From NCBI GenBank assembly GCA_022376465.1, contig JACDTU010000016.1, positions 310,001 through 374,000 of the forward strand: a stretch of 64,000 nt of DNA, given 5' to 3'. Below are positions 24,601 through 34,090 of the stretch, one piece after another. Numbering within the stretch: position 1 is the first letter of the stretch; each line of letters begins with the position of its first letter. The notes below the pieces were generated by a model. The model saw only the letters and a program-made list of their open reading frames with translations, had not been told where the DNA came from and ran no database searches. Source of the DNA: Cubamyces lactineus. Its lineage: Eukaryota; Basidiomycota; Agaricomycetes; Polyporales; Polyporaceae. The translations under genes and the position numbers were made by a program.

Positions 24601-26569
24601 CTTCGTCGACCAGCTCGTCGCTGAGGGCATCCATGTCCTTGGTATCAAGGACATGGCTGGTCTGCTCAAGCCCGAGGCTGCTCGGATGTAAGCATCGCAT
24701 CTCATCACGTTCTTGATCCCAGTTATTGACATTCCATAGGCTCATTGGTGCTATACGCAAGAAGTACCCCGACCTGCCCATCCATGTCCACTCGCATGAC
24801 ACCGCTGGTATCTCTACTGCCAGCATGCTCGCAGCTGCCGAGGCTGGTGCTGACGTTGTTGATGTGGCCATCGACAGTAAGTTTACACTCGTCCTTCGCG
24901 ATCTTCTCAGCGTGCTAACGCGCCCGCAGGCATGTCTGGTCTCACGTCTCAGCCCCCCATGGGTGCCGTCTGCTCTGCCTTGGAGCAGACTAAGCTTGGC
25001 ACTGGTATCCGCTACGAGGACATCCAAGCGCTCAACATGTACTGGAGTCAGGTCCGCATGCTCTACTCGTGCTTCGAGGCGAACGTCCGCGCGTCCGACT
25101 CGAGTGTCTTCGACCACGAGATGCCGGGTGGCCAGTACACCAACTTGATGGTATGGCCAAGAGATTTTCCTCAGTACGGAGTCATATTGACATCATGTGC
25201 ATTATACAGTTCCAGGCCGCGCAGCTCGGTCTTGGTACTCAGTGGTCCGGTGGGTATATTTATGCTGCGTCACTCAAGACGTAGGTGCTAAGAATCATTA
25301 CAGAGGTCAAGAAGAAGTACATCGAAGCCAACGAGCTAGTATGTAACATAACTACCGTCTACCAGACTCCATTATACTCACATTACCCACTAGTGCGGTG
25401 ATATTATCAAGGTTACGCCTTCCTCCAAGGTTGTCGGAGACTTTGCGCAATGGATGGTCCAGAACGGCCTTTCCAAGCAGGATGTCTTGGACCGTGCGGA
25501 CCAGCTCGACTTCCCGTCGTCTGTCGTGGAGTTCTTCCAGGGCTACCTTGGTCAGCCTGTTGGCGGGTTCCCCGAGCCGCTTCGCAGCAAGATTATCCGC
25601 AACAAGCCCAGGATCGAGGGCCGTCCTGGTGCGAGCCTCGAGCCCATCGATTTCAAGAAGGTCAAGGCGGAACTCCGCAGCAAGTTTGGCAAGCACATCA
25701 CCGACTCCGATGTTACGTCGTATGTCATGTACCCCAAGGTTCGAATGATCCCGTACTAGACCGCCCTCCTGCGATGCTGATCTCCATGCAGGTCTTCGAG
25801 GAGTATCAGGCGTTCATCGAGAAGTACGGCGACCTGAGGTATGTTAGATTTGGCCATTCCTTGACAATGTACTGAGCCCTCGATCAGCGTCGTTCCTACT
25901 CGCTACTTCCTCGGTCGTCCCGACATTGGCCGGGAGATGATGATCGACATCGAGAAGGGCAAGACGCTTATCATCCGTCTCATGGCGGTTGGCCCCGTCA
26001 TCGAGGGTCGTGCTCAGCGTGATGTTTGGTTCGAGGTCAACGGCGAGGTAAGCGAGACTTCTCACGACATAGCACACTTGTTCACCATGTCTGGCACAGG
26101 TCCGCGCATTATCTGTGGAGGACAAGAACTCTGCGGTCGAGACTGTGTCTCGCGAGAGGGCGACTACCGACCCTGGCTCCGTTGGTGCTCCGATGTCCGG
26201 CGTTGTCGTCGAGGTCCGCGTCAAGGAGGGCACCGAAATCAAGAAGGGAGACCCCATCTGCGGTGCGTCCAAAATCCTTGACTGGACGAGCTTACTACTG
26301 ATCACTGTTCTTGCTTCGTGTTACACAGTCATGAGCGCCATGAAGGTTTGTGACCATTGTCTTTCTGCGTCTCTGCATAAGTTATTGACATGATGACGAT
26401 TACCAGATGGAGTCTGCGGTCACCGCTCCGGTTTCTGGTCATATCAAGAGGGTTGTCGTTCACGAAGGTGAGCTTTTGGGTTCAGATGCCGTTACAGACA
26501 GGAGCCAATCTTTGTTTTTTAGGGGACTCCATCAACCAGGGCGACCTCGTCGTGGAGATCGTGCACTGA
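21616..26569 (+). CDS. PYC1: Pyruvate carboxylase
   Basis: There are 25 exons: 21616-21786, 21847-21945, 22009-22121, 22199-22323, 22376-22471, 22530-22967, 23020-23267, 23325-23435, 23490-23558, 23614-24093, 24150-24232, 24289-24374, 24426-24430, 24482-24687, 24740-24876, 24930-25150, 25210-25249, 25304-25338, 25394-25738, 25792-25838, 25888-26047, 26100-26262, 26329-26345, 26407-26467 and 26523-26569. They give 1200 residues (yeast Pyc is 1178). Domain order is biotin carboxylase ([14 protein letters not shown]; the ATP-grasp loop [23 protein letters not shown]), carboxyltransferase ([25 protein letters not shown]), the Pyc allosteric/linker domain, then the biotin carrier with the biotin Lys in SAMKMES (K1165). 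It makes oxaloacetate from pyruvate, bicarbonate and ATP, and the fungal enzyme is cytosolic. The start is the first ATG, and the 45-residue Ser/Pro/Thr-rich leader precedes the conserved core. One exon is only five bases long. Confidence 0.97.
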
Positions 26570-27919
26570 TGTATTTGTTGTGTTGGCAAGATACAGTCCG
26601 CAAGCATGTTTCCTGTTGTACGAATAGTAGAAGTTTCAAAGAACGTCATGAATGCAATTACAACTTGTCTCGTATTCGCTGTACCTGTCGATTCGAAGAT
26701 GTCGTCTAATCTAGTCTTCAAGTGCGTGAAACATCTCGTGCTGGAGGTAGGGCAATTTGCATGAGCAGCGTTACGGGCTTGGCTTACATCAAACGGTCTG
26801 GCTGATTGTCAACGTCGCCGAGTGCATGCCATTGGACGATCCATAACATGAACTGTATTCGAACTGCTTTAGCGATGGATGCAGCGTGGAGGGATGCTAT
26901 CTGGACTGTATACCCCATATCCAAAACAGTGTAAGAAGCATCGGTAGACTCTCGTGCTGGCAGCACGCCAAGCATGCGTAGTACAATAGAAGTATGCAAG
27001 TGAAGCACCTTTCAATATGAAGTACACCTGTTGCGACCAGAGATGTACTCGAGAATATCCTTGAAGCGCTTTCCCAAGCATCCCAAATGCCACCACGATG
27101 CGGCACGAGTCTGAGCTACTCCGGCCGGGGATACTGCTGCAAAGATGCCCGACTCGTCCGAGCGGTCATGTGGATCCGTCTATACCACCTCGCTCCCACC
27201 ATCCGGCTGGAGGACCCGGATGCCGAACGTCCCTGGATGTCATGGCTTGCGAGTCACGGCGTTTTCACTCTGCTGATGACTGCGCGTCTGCTTGTGAGTA
27301 ACCGCAAGTTCGCCGTTGGCCAGGGGCCGTAGCGATACCTGGAAGCCAGCGCCATGCTCCCCCAATGGCCGAGTCACGCGAGTGAATTTCCAGTCCACCC
27401 TGTGGACTGGCTTCGGGCCATCGCGTCTTGCAGTCGTGATACGGATCATCATCCGGTCGGTCTGAATTGAGAAGGATGCTTCCTGCGACGTTGGACAACC
27501 GTTGTCTGCGTCAAAGCGGCGGTTTTGTTTCCTAGTAGAGATGGAGCCAACGCTGTCGACGTGCGCGCGGGAGTCGAAGAACACCGTTGTGGATAGTCGA
27601 GGCTGAAAACAGCACATCGCAATGATTCCACGAGTGAAGAGATGGATGGAGATGGCGCAAGGACGTAATGAGCTTCGTGCCTTGCCGCCCTACGGGACAT
27701 CTCCCGGACAGAGCTGCGATGTCACATACGCTTCTGGACTTAGCCGTAGACAAACTCCTACGGACCCTGAGATCCCTCATGTAAGTATGTCTGGATGGGT
27801 CAAGCCCTGATATAGGGCGTGACAGAAGGCTCGGGGACGATTTAGACGGATAAGCTAGAATTACATGTTCGTCGTTCGTGATGCAGATAGGTGTCCGTTT
27901 GGGCATGCGGACCCGGTCC
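26570..27919. other. Convergent intergenic region, no confident gene
   Basis: This lies between the 3' ends of PYC (+) and the first NMO gene (-). Overlapping frames around 27087-27617 on both strands are open for 80-125 codons, but none shows a known motif or fits a splice model. If a gene exists here it is fast-evolving. Most of the stretch is likely 3' untranslated and spacer DNA. Confidence 0.35.
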
Positions 27920-29347
27920 TCAGGCCAGGAGCTGCTGTCCCCGTTGCAGCGCACGTACGATGTCCGCGTGTAGCTCCCGCACAACTTCCTGTTCAAGATC
28001 AGCAACTTTGTCTATCACACTGCCTGCGCAAGAAGAGCGTGCGGAGGGAGAACGACGCTACGCACCTTCGCTGCCTTGATCTCGTTCATCAAAGACACGC
28101 CTTGGCTGCACCACGTCACCATGTAGTCGGGGTCGTTCGTCTCAGCAGCCTTGGCGTATCTCTCCCGCACCACTTCGTGCGGCACGCCCGAATCGATGTC
28201 GTCCACGATCATGGTGCGGATGCCCCGCCCGTTGATGCCCTTTGGCCACGAATAGATGTTCCAGGCCCAGTCGAGAGCGTGTGTGCGTACGGTGTCCGTC
28301 GACTTTGCGCGCTCGATGGCGGCTTTGTTGTAGTCTGGGTAGGGGCTCTCGGCCGTGAGGGCGAATCGAGTCCCCAATACCGCGCCAGCTGCGCCAGCGG
28401 TGAGGTACGCCGCGACCTGAGATCCGTTGGAGATGCCACCGGCGGCGAGCACAGGAGGCGCGCTCTCTACCGGTAGAGCGGCGAGGAGCTCGGAGAGGAT
28501 GACCATGGTGCTGGGAGCAGCAGCGCCCCCGTGACCACCTGCTTCGTTCCCTGGGAGAGCGTTCGGTATGAGACCGTGAACGGGGACGAGGAAGAAGCAA
28601 GAGCTTATCAGAGGCTTCGGATATCATCCCGAAGACCGGTGGCGTGCCAGTGTACGTACGCACCTTGCGCTATGATTACATCCACCTTCCACTCATTCAC
28701 CGCGACGAGTGCCTCGTGAAGCGAGGTGGCCTGCAAAAAGATGAGCGGTTTGTGCGTCGCGCGTGCGTTCGCGGGAGATGTGCGTATGTATTCGAGCCAG
28801 CGGTGGAGGTCTACGCCGAACGCGAGCCACAGCGCCTGCACGTTTGCCTCCAGCGCGATGTCGATGAGCTGCTTCGACTGCTCTTCGTTGGCGTCCAGGA
28901 GCCAGCCGATGAAGCCGAATCCGATGGGGAGCGGCTTGTCCCCGAGGTCCGGGAAGCTCGACCGGGCAAACGCCAAGTCTTTCCGCAGCGAGTCGGGCGT
29001 GGCGAACGCTGCGACCGTGCGCGCCGTAGCAAACTTCGTTTCAGGACGGGGAACTCTAAAATTGCACAGGTGCTGGCTGCGTACCTGCTCCCACGAAACC
29101 AAATCCTCCTGCTCGGGTCACTTCGACCTATGGGTCACACATGCGGTCTTAGTGAATGGTCGGTGGTGGACGAGCTTTACGTGAGATGGTTCATACCGCC
29201 AGTTGCGCAGAAGATGCGAACGCCATTGCGGCCGACACGACCGGCACCCTGATGCCTGCAATAATAGAGTCAGTCCGGCGTGGATTACGCGGAAAACGGG
29301 CATTACTCACCAAGAAGGCGGGTAAGGCTGGTGTTCACCGTTTGCAT
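27920..29347 (-). CDS. Nitronate monooxygenase (2-nitropropane dioxygenase type), copy A
   Basis: Minus-strand exons are 29347-29311, 29255-29197, 29127-29085, 29008-28664, 28550-28066 and 27988-27920, giving 345 residues. It folds as an FMN-binding TIM barrel: GIRVPVVSAAMAFASSAQLA at the start, AGGFGFVGAG after the first strand, and PLPIGFGFIGW. GNEAGGHGG holds the catalytic-type His at 168, and VLAAGGISNGSQVAAYLTAGA with GTRF binds phosphate. Class I NMOs oxidise toxic alkyl nitronates such as propionate-3-nitronate using FMN and oxygen. Whether this copy prefers nitronates cannot be told from sequence. The last exon must begin at GAAGTTGTG (27988), because earlier acceptors introduce a stop; copy B confirms that choice. 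Together with copy B it forms a head-to-tail tandem pair. Confidence 0.9.
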
Positions 29348-29861
29348 TGTGATTGGAAACTGCGTTAGCTTAGAATCAGAGTGAGAATGGTCGTGCAGCG
29401 CGCAGCTTGGAGTTCAGTATCAATTTGGTGCAATGGGCCATCTTATACGCAATGGAACCCAGGCATCTACAGCTGATCGGCCTGAGGGCTGAGGCCGTTT
29501 GCCAATGCTGTTCTGCAAAGTACCGCGGCCTTGAGCTAGCACACGGTGACTGGCGGGCATCCTGTGAGAGGAAGCCAGTTTGAGTCTTTTAATGCAGTAC
29601 TAGGTTAACCTTTAATGGTTGGACGAACATGGGTGCACTCATGCTGTATCATCGGGTCTGAGGTTGGCAAACGGAGACAGTCGCTGGTCTCGGAGGCCAT
29701 ACAAGATGTTTCACTCGGACATCGAGCGCGAGTCAGAACATACACAACCATCCTGGCTTACTGAGAATATTCACGAGCTGAAGCCGTGCTGCTAGACAGA
29801 CGGGGGAGGTCACCGAGCTCTGACATTTGCAATCGTTGCTATCCTTTACTAGTAAGGCTCA
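29348..29861. other. Spacer between the two NMO copies
   Basis: 514 bases contain the promoter of copy A and the 3' flank of copy B. No coding signal is visible. It is more AT-rich than the genes and shows no obvious similarity to the region upstream of copy B by eye. Confidence 0.4.
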
Positions 29862-31197
29862 TCAGCCAAGGAGCTGCTGCGCTCTCTGGAGGGCCCGGAC
29901 GATGTCCACGTGCAGTTCCTGGACGATTTCCTAGTGGAGTTCATGCCCGAGTGAGTTCCACTTCCGAATGACAATGAGGCGCGAGTACGCACTTTTGCTG
30001 GCTTAATCTCGTTCATCAACGAAACGCCCTGCCCCGACCAGATGACCAAGTAGTCCGGGTCGCCCGCCTGCACCGCGTTGCGATATTTCTCCTGCACCGT
30101 CTTCTCGTCCACCCCAGTTTCGATTTCGTCCACAATCTTGTTCCTTATGCCACGCCCATCGATACCCGCCGGCCAGTTGTTCGTGCCGCGCGCCTGGTCG
30201 AACGCCAGCGTGCGCACCGTGTTCGTCGACTTCGCCGCTTGCAAGGCGGCCTTCTGTACGGCGGAGAACGGACTCTCGGGCGTGAGCAAGAAGCGCGTCC
30301 CGAGAACCGTACCGGACGCTCCGGCTGTGAGGTAGGCGGCAATCTGAGCGCCGTTGGCGATTCCACCGGCGGCGAGAATAGGAGGTGAGTTTTCTCCCGG
30401 TAGGGCAGCGAGCACCTCGGACAAAAGGACCATCGTGCTGGGGGCAGTGGATCTTCCATGGCCTCCTGACTCGTTGCCTAACGCCCAGATGTGATATTAA
30501 ACGCATATAGCGACAATAGTGAAGCGCCATGAAGATGTACCTTGCACGATGATGACGTCCACCTTCCAGTCGTTGGCCGCCTGCAGTGCTTCCTCGACCG
30601 AAGTGACTTGCACAAAGATGAGCGGCTTGTGCGCCGGGTATGCGCTGGCCTTTGCGCTACGAATGTATTGAATCCAGCGATTGAGATCGGTGCCGAATGC
30701 GAGCCAAATCGCCCGGACGCCGTGTTCGAGCGCCACGTCTATAAGCTGCTTGTATTCGTCCTCCTTGCTGTCCATGATCCATCCGAGGAAGCCACATCCG
30801 ATGGGGAGGGGTTTCGCTCCAAGGTCTGGTATGCTGGTACGCGCGCTGGAAAGCTGCTCCCGCAGTTGTGCGGTAGAGATTCCGGCTGGTAGGCAATGTG
30901 GTAATCTAACCAAGGTCTAACCCTCCAGAACATGAATCGTCCCTACCTATTCCGAAGAATCCGAAGCCGCCGGCTTGGGATACCTCCACCTGCGTAATTG
31001 TTCAATTCTTGCCGCATGTTGTCATGTCTGAGAACTGCGTACAGCAAGCTTCGAAAGACTGGCGTAAGCCATGGCTGCTGACACTATTGGGACCCGTAAC
31101 CCTGCACATTGCGTTCGTTAGTATCATATTTGGTGAGCCGATCATTGCAAGACGTACCGAGCAGTTTGGTCAACTTGGTCCGTACAACCTGTGCCAT
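29862..31197 (-). CDS. Nitronate monooxygenase (2-nitropropane dioxygenase type), copy B
   Basis: Minus-strand exons are 31197-31158, 31101-31043, 30989-30947, 30885-30541, 30477-29993 and 29930-29862, giving 346 residues. The motifs match copy A position by position: GLRVPIVSAAMAYASLSKLA, AGGFGFFGIGAG, PLPIGCGFLGW, GNESGGHGR with His at 169, and ILAAGGIANGAQIAAYLTAG with GTRF. It ends in EIVQELHVDIVRALQRAQQ. Exons two to six have exactly the same lengths as in copy A (59, 43, 345, 485, 69), and the first differs by one codon, so the pair arose by tandem duplication. Changes near the active site (His-Gly-Arg-Ser for His-Gly-Gly-Ala; WSGQG for WCSQG near the end) may reflect different substrates. 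It is divergent from the SmB gene. Confidence 0.9.
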
Positions 31198-31797
31198 AGC
31201 TATAGTAGATGATACACGGCTTGGGCTAGTCCGTTGAGACCACAGATTGCAACCCTGGGCTTTACCGTAACTTATAGGGTGAGCAGAGCCCGGCGGCTTG
31301 TGACCGTTCAGTGTGTTCGGCGACCGTCCGAGGGTAAGACCGACAAAACCCGAGGGAGGAAGCACAGGAGGCGGATGACACACTCGGTGACTCACATCAG
31401 GTGCTCAAAACTCCAGCAGGATTCGGACGGAAGGAGCAGTGGAATGAACGTGTTAAACTCTCAGCATTCAGTCATGAGGCTCACTATGAGGCTCAAGCCG
31501 TCTGCGCGGGGTCGAGCGACTATAAGCCTATTGGATGACTATAAGGGCTCTTTGAGAAATCTTTACGGTGCGTCATACCACCAGTCATGCAGCGATTGAA
31601 TGGGAGGAGAAACTAACAAGCAGGACATGCGTATACGAGTCGTAGCCGGATCGCAAGAGGAGTCGAAGAGCGCCCATAGATCATGAAGCGCCGATACATG
31701 GTGTTTGGTCTTATTTGGCGCACGACCGCAACCTCGCGCTCATCGTCTGCAGCCCACCGCCCATCGCCTCCTCCGTCCTCAAAAACCTCTGCCCACC
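31198..31797. promoter_or_regulatory. Divergent promoter, NMO copy B / SmB
   Basis: 600 bases lie between opposite start codons. No exon is visible. The SmB side ends in a pyrimidine-rich leader (about 31740-31797) ending CCCACC directly before the ATG, a favourable start context. No TATA box is apparent near SmB. Confidence 0.45.
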
Positions 31798-32571
31798 ATG
31801 GTGAAGTCCTCTACGCACCCCTCGTGGCCATACGGCTCTAACGATGTTTTCCGTAGCCTCCGCCAAAATCCAAGGGCGGCAAAATGCTGAGCCTCATCAA
31901 CTGGAGGCTCAAAGTCACGATCAACGACGGCCGCGCGTTCGTCGGCCAGATGCTCGCGTTCGACCGCCACATGAACCTCGTTCTTGCCGAGTGCGAGGAA
32001 TTCCGCCGCGTACGCCCAAAGAAGAAGCCTGGAGAGACGGAGGCGGGCCCTGTGCAGGAGATGAAGCGGACACTCGGTCTGGTGATCCTTCGCGGTGAGA
32101 CCGTCGTCAGTCTCAGCGTAGAAGGCCCCCCGCCAGCAACCGACGACGACAAGAAGAATGTCGTACGTATCAGCGATCTGTGCATGTTCTGGCTGGTCCT
32201 GACTAGTTTGCGTTAGCTGCCGTTCGGTCCTGGACGGGGAGTACCCGCAGGTCGTGGCATGCCGATGATGCCTCCCGGTGCGTCTATTTTCTTTCGTGCG
32301 TTTTCAGAGCATATACTCATACTGTGATCCGCAGGTGCTCCCGGTGGCATCGCGCGCCCGCCCATGCCGTTTGCGCCTCCTGGCATGCCCGGTCCTCCCC
32401 CTGGTTTCCGCCCGCCAGGGTTCCCTGCAGGTCCCCCGGGCATGCCCTTCCCTCCTCCCCCTGGTTTCGGTGGTCCCCCTCCTGGGTACGTGGTCCCTAC
32501 ATACTTTACGCGAGCGGATGGCTGATGCGCGACATGCGGTGTGCGGCAGCTTCCAGCCCCCGCCTCAGTAA
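31798..32571 (+). CDS. SMB1: Small nuclear ribonucleoprotein SmB
   Basis: The exons are 31798-31800, 31857-32162, 32217-32277, 32335-32485 and 32550-32571, giving 180 residues. After the initiator Met the protein runs PPPKSKGGKMLSLINW into an Sm fold. Sm motif 1 is VTINDGRAFVGQMLAFDRHM with NLVLAECEEF; Sm motif 2 is LGLVILRGETVVSLSVEGPPP. The tail is rich in Pro, Gly and Met (PPMPFAPPGMPGPPPGFR and repeats), as in SmB/B'. SmB is one of the seven proteins ringed around U1, U2, U4 and U5 snRNAs. The start is unusual: ATG is followed at once by a GTGAAG donor, so the first coding exon is a bare initiator codon. Reading on instead (MVKSSTHPSW) hits no consistent splice phase. A small alternative is acceptor CCAAG (31881-31885), giving a shorter N terminus. 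Confidence 0.92.
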
Positions 32572-33604
32572 ATCCTTGTATTCATTTGTGCCTGACCAAG
32601 GCGTTGTACTTTTTGTCGTCTTTTCCATCGATGTTATATCTGCTGGCACCTCTGACACCTCGGCGCTGGAACATTGGTCTGGTACACGCACTTTGGTGTA
32701 CGCCGACTGTGACATGGCAAAGTTGGCGCGGAATCTGAAGATCAAGCAGCATCGCAAGTCACACTCGCAGCTCAGGCACAGTGGGATTGAGTTGCTGTCT
32801 ACGCTCCACCAAGCATGTCGTCGCCGCAGCCAATCCGATGCCACCAGAAGATTATCGTGTCGTCACGATCCCACCATCCACTCTATGTCGTCAACTTATG
32901 TGTATCTATGCGTCGTCCATTTGTCAGTCGCTTGCCAGCGCCCATCAGCCCGTTGGAGGGCGTGGCCACTAGGCCAGCCGTGGTGGTGGCGCATCTGTGA
33001 TTCGTCGGTGTGAGGCCACCCCGAGCGCAATTTCGTGAGGGCCCCGAGCATATCCTTGACAAAGGACACATTTTGACAGGCAAGCAGCCCTGAACCATGG
33101 GTGTGGAGAGTGTGTGCGAGCCTGAGTAGGGCTAGTGGTGTCGCCTGCCACTCGGTCGTTTGCCGTTCCCGTGTGCTTGAGCGATGCGGGGCTGTGGGTT
33201 ACCTATCATTGGGGTGATATGTAGTTGTTTGGACTTGGGCTCAAATGAAATTCTGGGTGCCTGATGTACACCTCTCTGGTCCCCGGTGCGTCGACTTTGC
33301 AAGTATGTGACCTAGCAGATTGTTCTCATCCTGTCCGAAGAGATCATGATCATCATGGGATATGTACACAGACATGTCCACGAATCTATACTACTTGCGC
33401 ATTTGTAGCTGCGTCGCCCAAGCTTTGTGGAGAAGGGAAAAAGATAATTATCCACGCATCGTACCAGATCGTACCTATGTACAACGGCGACCATAGACAA
33501 GACATGATTCAAATAAACTTTGAGCGACGTGCCTAATACTCTGCAGTCAGTCCTCAGGCGCCTGAGTCGAGGCTACTGAACGCCAGACTTTCAGGTAGCG
33601 CCGT
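32572..33604. other. Convergent intergenic region
   Basis: About 1 kb lies between SmB (+) and the unidentified minus-strand gene ending at 33605. Frames at 32506-32844 (-) and 32541-33013 (+) overlap each other and lack recognisable motifs. This is likely the SmB 3' untranslated region and spacer. Confidence 0.35.
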
Positions 33605-34090
33605 TCAAGCGCCGTCATTACGTTCGTCAAACGGCTCGAGCGCTTTAGTCAGCCACACCTTACGAGCGGCCTCTAGAACAAGAAGAAACGAGATGCTGTT
33701 GAGCGGAATCCTGAGCTTCGAGAAGCCACGCATATCCGCTCGTTGGTCAGGACTCATTACAGCTTCTGTCTCCGCTACTTTGCCGCAAATGCTACCCAGA
33801 TGACGTACCAAGATTTTCAGAAGAGCAGCGTTGCGTAAAGAATTAGTCTGCGGTACGATACTCGGGAAGGGCTGGACGTGCGCGGATGCAGGCTCGTACC
33901 TGCTAGAGCGATCTGAGCCCCCTGCTATACTGTTAGAAGACGAGGCTGGACCTGCACGCTTGGCGACCTGCGCTGCCGAGGCCTTGAGCGTTCGCTGCGG
34001 TCGCTTCTATTATGCAACGTTTGAAGGCTTGGGGCGAGATGACGTCGAGGCTCTGCGCAGCGGGAGTAGGCGGGTCTTTGAGAGGTGTTC
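33605..34090 (-). CDS. 3' part of an unidentified gene, 5' exons unresolved
   Basis: Two minus-strand exons, 34090-33952 and 33899-33605, join in frame across a 52-base intron (donor GTCCAG, acceptor TCTAGCAG). They give 143 residues to a TGA. The sequence looks like a real globular protein: SLDVISPQAFKRCIIEATAA, then SIVPQTNSLRNAALLKILVR, then KLRIPLNSISFLLVLEAARK, ending in a charged tail. The acceptor before 34090 (CTACTCAG) requires a phase-1 donor further upstream, on the 34.1-34.5 kb side. A plausible start there is a MMLGPDTYEVF reading near 34348, but I could not connect it. I recognise no family. It is the only coding-like signal between SmB and the large gene-poor block. Confidence 0.5.

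Noticed and set aside
27532..28005. 157-codon minus-strand frame next to the first NMO copy
   Set aside because: It overlaps the last NMO exon in another frame and the intergenic region; random composition.
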